NCBI GenBank assembly: GCA_019912315.1 | Contig: JAIOJA010000010.1 | Span: forward strand, 1-64,000 | Source: Planctomycetota bacterium | GTDB lineage: Bacteria > Planctomycetota > UBA8742 > UBA2392 | Direction: 5' to 3' | Length of the DNA: 64,000 bases | Translations under genes and position numbers: made by a program | In this document: positions 60,663 through 64,000 of the stretch, in pieces | How the letters are laid out: each line of letters opens with the position of its first letter | Position numbering within the stretch: the first letter of the stretch is position 1 | The notes under the pieces: model-generated | Seen by the model: only the letters and a program-made list of their open reading frames with translations | Databases searched by the model: none | What the model was told of the DNA's origin: nothing

Positions 60663-62368
60663 AGAGCGACCTCCGGCAGTTGTGTCTCGGCCCAGTGCTT
60701 TAGGGCGTCGCGGTTGATCTTGGCGTTGTGGCGCACGTCGACCGGCAGCCCCTCATGAAACAGGAAGTGCTTGATGCCACGCGTCTTCTCGTGCGCTTCG
60801 GACACGCGCAGCAGTTCGTCGCGAATCCGGTCGCGCAGGTCTTTGGCCGGGATGTGGCCATCATGTAGCTCAGCGATGATCACAGGCGTCTGATTCGGGC
60901 GATCACCGAGCCCAACCAGCGCGCAACGACTGACAGCGTCGTGATTGTTGAACACCGCTTCGATCTGAATCGGATACAGTGTGCTGCTTGACGTCTCGAC
61001 GCGGTGGCTTACCCGCCCGCAGAACCAAAGGCGACCTTGAACATCGAAGTAGCCGGTGTCACCCATGCGGTGCCATAGTGGTGCGGACTGGAAGTCCACA
61101 CCACGAATCTTGGCCAGCTTCGTGTTTTCCGGGCGATTGAAGTACTCGCGTGTTGTTACGGCGCTGCGGACGATGATCTCGCCGACTTCGCCGACGGGCA
61201 ACTCTTCGACTTCTTCGATGGACCCTATAGGCCCATCCACCAGTCGGATGACCTTCGCTTGAACACCCGGCAGCGCCTTGCCAACGCAAGTCCCTGCGCC
61301 GGTGGCTGTCTCCAGCATGGTCTCGCCCAGTATTTCGCTGGCGCTGATAGTGCTGAAGGGCAGTGATTCCGTGGCGCCGTAGGGTGTATGCAGGTCGCCA
61401 TCCGGCGCGAGCTTGCCCTTGAACATCGCCAGCGTGTTGTAGGGCACGGGCGCGCCAGCGATCAGGATTCGTTTGATCGTCGGCAGGGAAACGCCGCTTT
61501 GTTCGAGGTACGGGCCTACGCGCTTCCAGACCGCAGGCGAGCCGAAGCTCATGGTTGCGTTGTGCTCAATAATTGCGTCGACGACCTTTGCGGGACTGGC
61601 CTTGCCGGGGTTTGAGAAATCGATGTCAGGCAGCACAATCGTCACGCCCATCGCTACGCTGAACAGGGCAAACAGCGCGAAGCAGGGCACGTCGATTTCG
61701 CCGGCCTGGATGTCATAGGCCAGGCGAATCATCTCGGTCTGGCCGACAAACACACCGTGGTCAAAAACCACGCCCTTGGGCACACCGGTCGCGCCTGACG
61801 TGAACAGAATCGCGGCCGTGGTGTGTGCCTGGGTGAGCGAGCGCTCCGATCCCTTCACTGTACGACTACGCAAGGCATCCAGCGTCTCGCCGCCCCACAA
61901 CCAGCGACGACCGACAGTGATGCGGTGCTTGACGGTCCTGAACGCGCGCGACTTCAGCTTGCTAAGCGCATGCGCCATCGGGATCCCGACGAGTGCCTCC
62001 GGTTCCGCTTCCTCGATGCACTTGAGCATGTTGTCTACGCCCATGCCGGGATCGACAACCACAGGCACCGCCGCAACGCGGAACAGAGCGAACACGGTCT
62101 CTACAAACTCAATGCCCGGCTTGACGGCCAGTACCGTTCGAACGCCGCTCTTGATGCCCATTTGCAGGAAGCCGAAGGCGATGTTCTCAATGCTCTGCGC
62201 GAGCTCTGCGTAAGTGACTTTGCGACCTGACCAATGCTCAATGACGGCTGCTTGGTCAGGGCGCTGCTTCGCCTGCTCAAAGATGAAGTCGCAGACGTTG
62301 CAGTGCGGCGGCTCGGCAACCTCCGAGTCGTTCTGGGTCACTGGCAGCTTTGCTTCACTGATCGTCAT
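60659..62368 (-). CDS. oleC: OleC: beta-lactone synthetase (AMP-ligase superfamily)
   Basis: A 569-residue ANL-superfamily enzyme. P-loop ILFTSGATGVPKGVVFDH (about 186-203), TPYGATESLP, and the hinge region WHRMGDTGYFDVQGRLWFCGR, which is diagnostic for OleC. In characterised systems it converts the 2-alkyl-3-hydroxy acid to a cis-beta-lactone. Residues 422-431 (GVDFQSAP) are encoded by a perfect-type 27-base palindrome, just before the WHRMGD motif. It overlaps both neighbours by 4 bases. Confidence 0.95.
   Translation of the reverse strand: MTISEAKLPVTQNDSEVAEPPHCNVCDFIFEQAKQRPDQAAVIEHWSGRKVTYAELAQSIENIAFGFLQMGIKSGVRTVLAVKPGIEFVETVFALFRVAAVPVVVDPGMGVDNMLKCIEEAEPEALVGIPMAHALSKLKSRAFRTVKHRITVGRRWLWGGETLDALRSRTVKGSERSLTQAHTTAAILFTSGATGVPKGVVFDHGVFVGQTEMIRLAYDIQAGEIDVPCFALFALFSVAMGVTIVLPDIDFSNPGKASPAKVVDAIIEHNATMSFGSPAVWKRVGPYLEQSGVSLPTIKRILIAGAPVPYNTLAMFKGKLAPDGDLHTPYGATESLPFSTISASEILGETMLETATGAGTCVGKALPGVQAKVIRLVDGPIGSIEEVEELPVGEVGEIIVRSAVTTREYFNRPENTKLAKIRGVDFQSAPLWHRMGDTGYFDVQGRLWFCGRVSHRVETSSSTLYPIQIEAVFNNHDAVSRCALVGLGDRPNQTPVIIAELHDGHIPAKDLRDRIRDELLRVSEAHEKTRGIKHFLFHEGLPVDVRHNAKINRDALKHWAETQLPEVAL
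61078..61104. repeat. 27-base palindrome (family B) inside oleC
   Basis: Arms GTGGTGCGGACT and AAGTCCACACCAC around a short GG centre, with one mismatch. It is exactly nine codons long. Both ends match the ends of the oleB insert (63177-63199 and 63274-63296). Confidence 0.85.
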
Positions 62369-63408
62369 GCGTGCAAGTTCACCGTTGAGTGGTGCTCATC
62401 CGTGTAGGTCTGTTTTTCGCCCCCCAGAAATGTCTTCATGGCGGCGATGATTTCGCTGCGGGCGTCTTCCACCACGAAATGCCCGGCGTGCTCGAAGTAC
62501 TGGGTTTCAGCCTGCGGGAAGCGGTGTTGCCACTCGTGCAGGAAGCTGTCGTTGAACACGAAGTCGTGGCGCCCCCAGCACAGCAGCATCGGGTGTTGTT
62601 TGAACTGGGCCAAGCCTGCTTCGACCTGCTTGAGGGTTTCCCAACTTTCATGGTCAGGTGCAGTCGGGATGTCCTGCACGAAGCGCAAGTTGGCGATGCG
62701 ATCGTCCCAGTTGCTGTAGGGGGCGAGGTAGCCCGCCTTGCCTTCGCGCGACAGTGGCTTCTTTGCGCAACGGGCCAGAGCGCCGCGCACGAATGCGTTC
62801 AAGCCACGAATAGCCAGCGCGCCAAAGCCCGGCAGGCGGCACAAACCAATGCTCAGCGGCATCCGTCGGCTGGGAAAGGCCGCGGTGTTGAATACCACAA
62901 AGCCCTTGATGCGATCTGGAATCTGCGCGGCGAGCCCCATGCCGATCGCGCCGCCCCAGTCGTGCACGCAAAGCACGATGTTTCGCAGGTCGAGTTTGTA
63001 GACCAGAGCGCGGGCGTTCTCGATGTGCTGTGCCAGTGTGTAAGGGTAAAATTGCGGCTTGTCGGAAAGCCCGCAGCCCATGTGGTCAAGCGCGATGCAA
63101 CGGTTCGTTCCGCGGAAGCTCTGGATCAGGTGACGCCAGTAGAAACTCCATGTCGGGTTGCCATGGAGGAACATGAGTGGTGTGGACATCCTGTCCGCAT
63201 CTGTTTTGCGGGCTTCCAGCCCGCGAGCGGGAGTGTCGCCTGGCGTCTGCGGGCTTGAAGCCCGCAGTACATGTGCGGACTGGAAGTCCACACCACCCTC
63301 GTCGACGTAATGCAGTCTCGCCTCGCCCAGGTCGAGCCAGTTCGACTGGAACGGATACTCCTTCTCCCAGATGCCGTTGAAGGCGCGCGTTTGCTCGATG
63401 AGGGTCAC
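62365..63408 (-). CDS. oleB: OleB: beta-lactone decarboxylase (haloalkane dehalogenase-like alpha/beta hydrolase), with a 40-codon repeat insert
   Basis: A 347-residue protein from GTG 63406-63408, which overlaps the oleA stop (GTGA); ATG 63430-63432 is less likely. Oxyanion motif LHGNPTW (81-87), nucleophile Asp150 in VHDWGGAIGM, acid in WGRHDFVF and His in EHAGHFVVED. OleB decarboxylates the OleC beta-lactone to the olefin. Residues 38-77 are a repeat-encoded insert between ARLHYVDEG and MFLHGNP, a junction that is normally a short loop. It overlaps oleC by 4 bases. Confidence 0.93.
   Translation of the reverse strand: MTLIEQTRAFNGIWEKEYPFQSNWLDLGEARLHYVDEGGVDFQSAHVLRASSPQTPGDTPARGLEARKTDADRMSTPLMFLHGNPTWSFYWRHLIQSFRGTNRCIALDHMGCGLSDKPQFYPYTLAQHIENARALVYKLDLRNIVLCVHDWGGAIGMGLAAQIPDRIKGFVVFNTAAFPSRRMPLSIGLCRLPGFGALAIRGLNAFVRGALARCAKKPLSREGKAGYLAPYSNWDDRIANLRFVQDIPTAPDHESWETLKQVEAGLAQFKQHPMLLCWGRHDFVFNDSFLHEWQHRFPQAETQYFEHAGHFVVEDARSEIIAAMKTFLGGEKQTYTDEHHSTVNLHA
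63177..63296. repeat. Composite BIME-like element, 120 bases, in frame inside oleB
   Basis: Ends GTGGTGTGGACATCC...GTCCGCA (63177-63199) and TGCGGACTGGAAGTCCACA (63274-63292) plus CCAC. Between them lie GCGGGCTTCCAGCCCGC (63208-63224) and TGCGGGCTTGAAGCCCGCA (63248-63266). Four palindromes in 120 bases, an exact multiple of three. Confidence 0.88.
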
Positions 63409-64000
63409 CAGCGCACCCCCATGTTGAGGCACACCAAGCCGCTTCCAATTCCGAGCAGAGCCACGTTGTCGCCGGAGTTTAGTTTGTTTTGCTCGAGCCC
63501 AAGACTCAGGGAAATCGGCAGGCTTACGCTTCCGATGTTTCCAAGCGTCTCCACAGTCGGAAAGTCCTTGGCCGGATCCAGTTCGAGCTTTTCGAACAGC
63601 AGCTTGCGGTGCATCACGCCGACCTGATGGGTGAACACGCGATCAACGTTGGCGTTGGTCCAACCGAGATCAGACTTGGTTTCCGCCCACACTCGCGTGG
63701 CCAGTTTTACACCTTCCTGCATCAGGGTTTCGCTGTCGGTCTGCATAAGGATGCCGCCGACTTCGGCGCCGCCCTGGCACAGTTTCACGGCCTCGGAATC
63801 GACCAGCATTCCGCCACCCAGCAGTTGATGATCGCCGTCGCGGGTCAGCACCATCGCTGCGGCGCCGGAGCCTATGGTCAGGCTGGCGAAACTGAGCTTG
63901 CTGCTCTTGCGACTGATGCCTGTATCTTCGTTCAAGCGCCTGATCGTGCTCTCAACCAGCGGCCCGCCGTCCTCACCGGCGACGATCAGGGCGCTTTCGA
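63405..64000 (-). CDS. oleA: OleA: acyl-CoA/acyl-thioester head-to-head condensing thiolase (partial, 5' end outside window)
   Basis: The frame stays open to the window edge, giving about 197 C-terminal residues. GEDGGPLVESTIRRLNEDTG and ASLTIGSGAAAMVLT match OleA. VFTHQVGVMHRKLLFEKL carries the conserved His, and LGNIGSVSLPISL the conserved Asn of the thiolase triad; the catalytic Cys lies outside. OleA joins two fatty acyl thioesters in a non-decarboxylative Claisen condensation. Internal TTG 63933-63935 is not the real start. The GTGA joint couples it to oleB. Confidence 0.92.
   Translation of the reverse strand, partial: ESALIVAGEDGGPLVESTIRRLNEDTGISRKSSKLSFASLTIGSGAAAMVLTRDGDHQLLGGGMLVDSEAVKLCQGGAEVGGILMQTDSETLMQEGVKLATRVWAETKSDLGWTNANVDRVFTHQVGVMHRKLLFEKLELDPAKDFPTVETLGNIGSVSLPISLSLGLEQNKLNSGDNVALLGIGSGLVCLNMGVRW

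Noticed and set aside
52354-64000. Calling the operon a ladderane cluster
   Set aside because: CrtI-like, ACP, ketosynthase, FabZ and FabI genes are present, but there is no radical SAM enzyme in the window, which the ladderane candidates include, and ole genes point to olefins.
53391-64000. CRISPR array reading of the palindromic repeats
   Set aside because: Repeats are dispersed, not evenly spaced, vary in sequence and lie in coding frames; there are no cas genes.

Overview
The window is GC-rich bacterial chromosome, densely coded on both strands. The gene set resembles an uncultured Planctomycetota-type (PVC) or similar deep-branching environmental bacterium: a squalene-hopene cyclase, large secreted LamG/Calx-beta/FG-GAP proteins, many lipoproteins, an aroD-aroE-type fusion and an ole hydrocarbon cluster. 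This assignment is an inference. No rRNA or universal marker tree was available and no tRNA or rRNA gene was seen.

Layout. 0-14 kb: a partial unknown gene, gap, lipoproteins, ald, a membrane protein paired with a DUF4863 cupin, dnaA, an AroD-AroE-AroK triple fusion, a prepilin peptidase, a class IV aminotransferase, a diacylglycerol-kinase-like gene and a LysM protein. 14-28 kb: truD, two parvulin lipoproteins, a six-hairpin glycosidase, folE, a eukaryote-type guaB, a uracil-DNA-glycosylase-like gene, shc and two lipoproteins. 28-44 kb: a CI/LexA-like repressor, an FG-GAP lipoprotein, coaX, a two-domain cyclic-nucleotide-binding protein, trxB, a methyltransferase, an EIIA/PK_C-like/diadenylate cyclase fusion, fmt, a large secreted protein, a SirB1-like protein and a HAD phosphatase. 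44-51 kb: two giant LamG surface proteins that end in a poly-Gly/Cys/membrane/basic tail. 51.7-52.4 kb: an OsmC gene and an IS630 remnant.

52.4-64 kb is the most interesting part. It is one long minus-strand operon reading oleA (cut by the window edge)-oleB-oleC-oleD-GbsR regulator-ketosynthase-ACP-CrtI-like-CrtI-like-FabZ-FabI. Most joints overlap or have very short spacers. The composition suggests a dedicated type II fatty-acid module with two CrtI-like oxidoreductases. It would make an acyl chain that OleABCD condense head-to-head into a long-chain, probably polyunsaturated, olefin. The product is inferred.

The same operon is heavily invaded by palindromic REP/BIME elements, many of them in frame inside coding sequence (oleB, oleC, oleD and two places in one crtI-like gene). 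A complete REP-associated tyrosine transposase (RAYT), flanked by paired REP palindromes, sits in frame inside the hotdog domain of fabZ, giving one continuous 363-codon frame. Outside this operon I saw only one such element, at the 3' end of shc, where it supplies the TAG stop codon. This in-frame colonisation and the FabZ-RAYT chimera are the best candidates for an undescribed phenomenon here.
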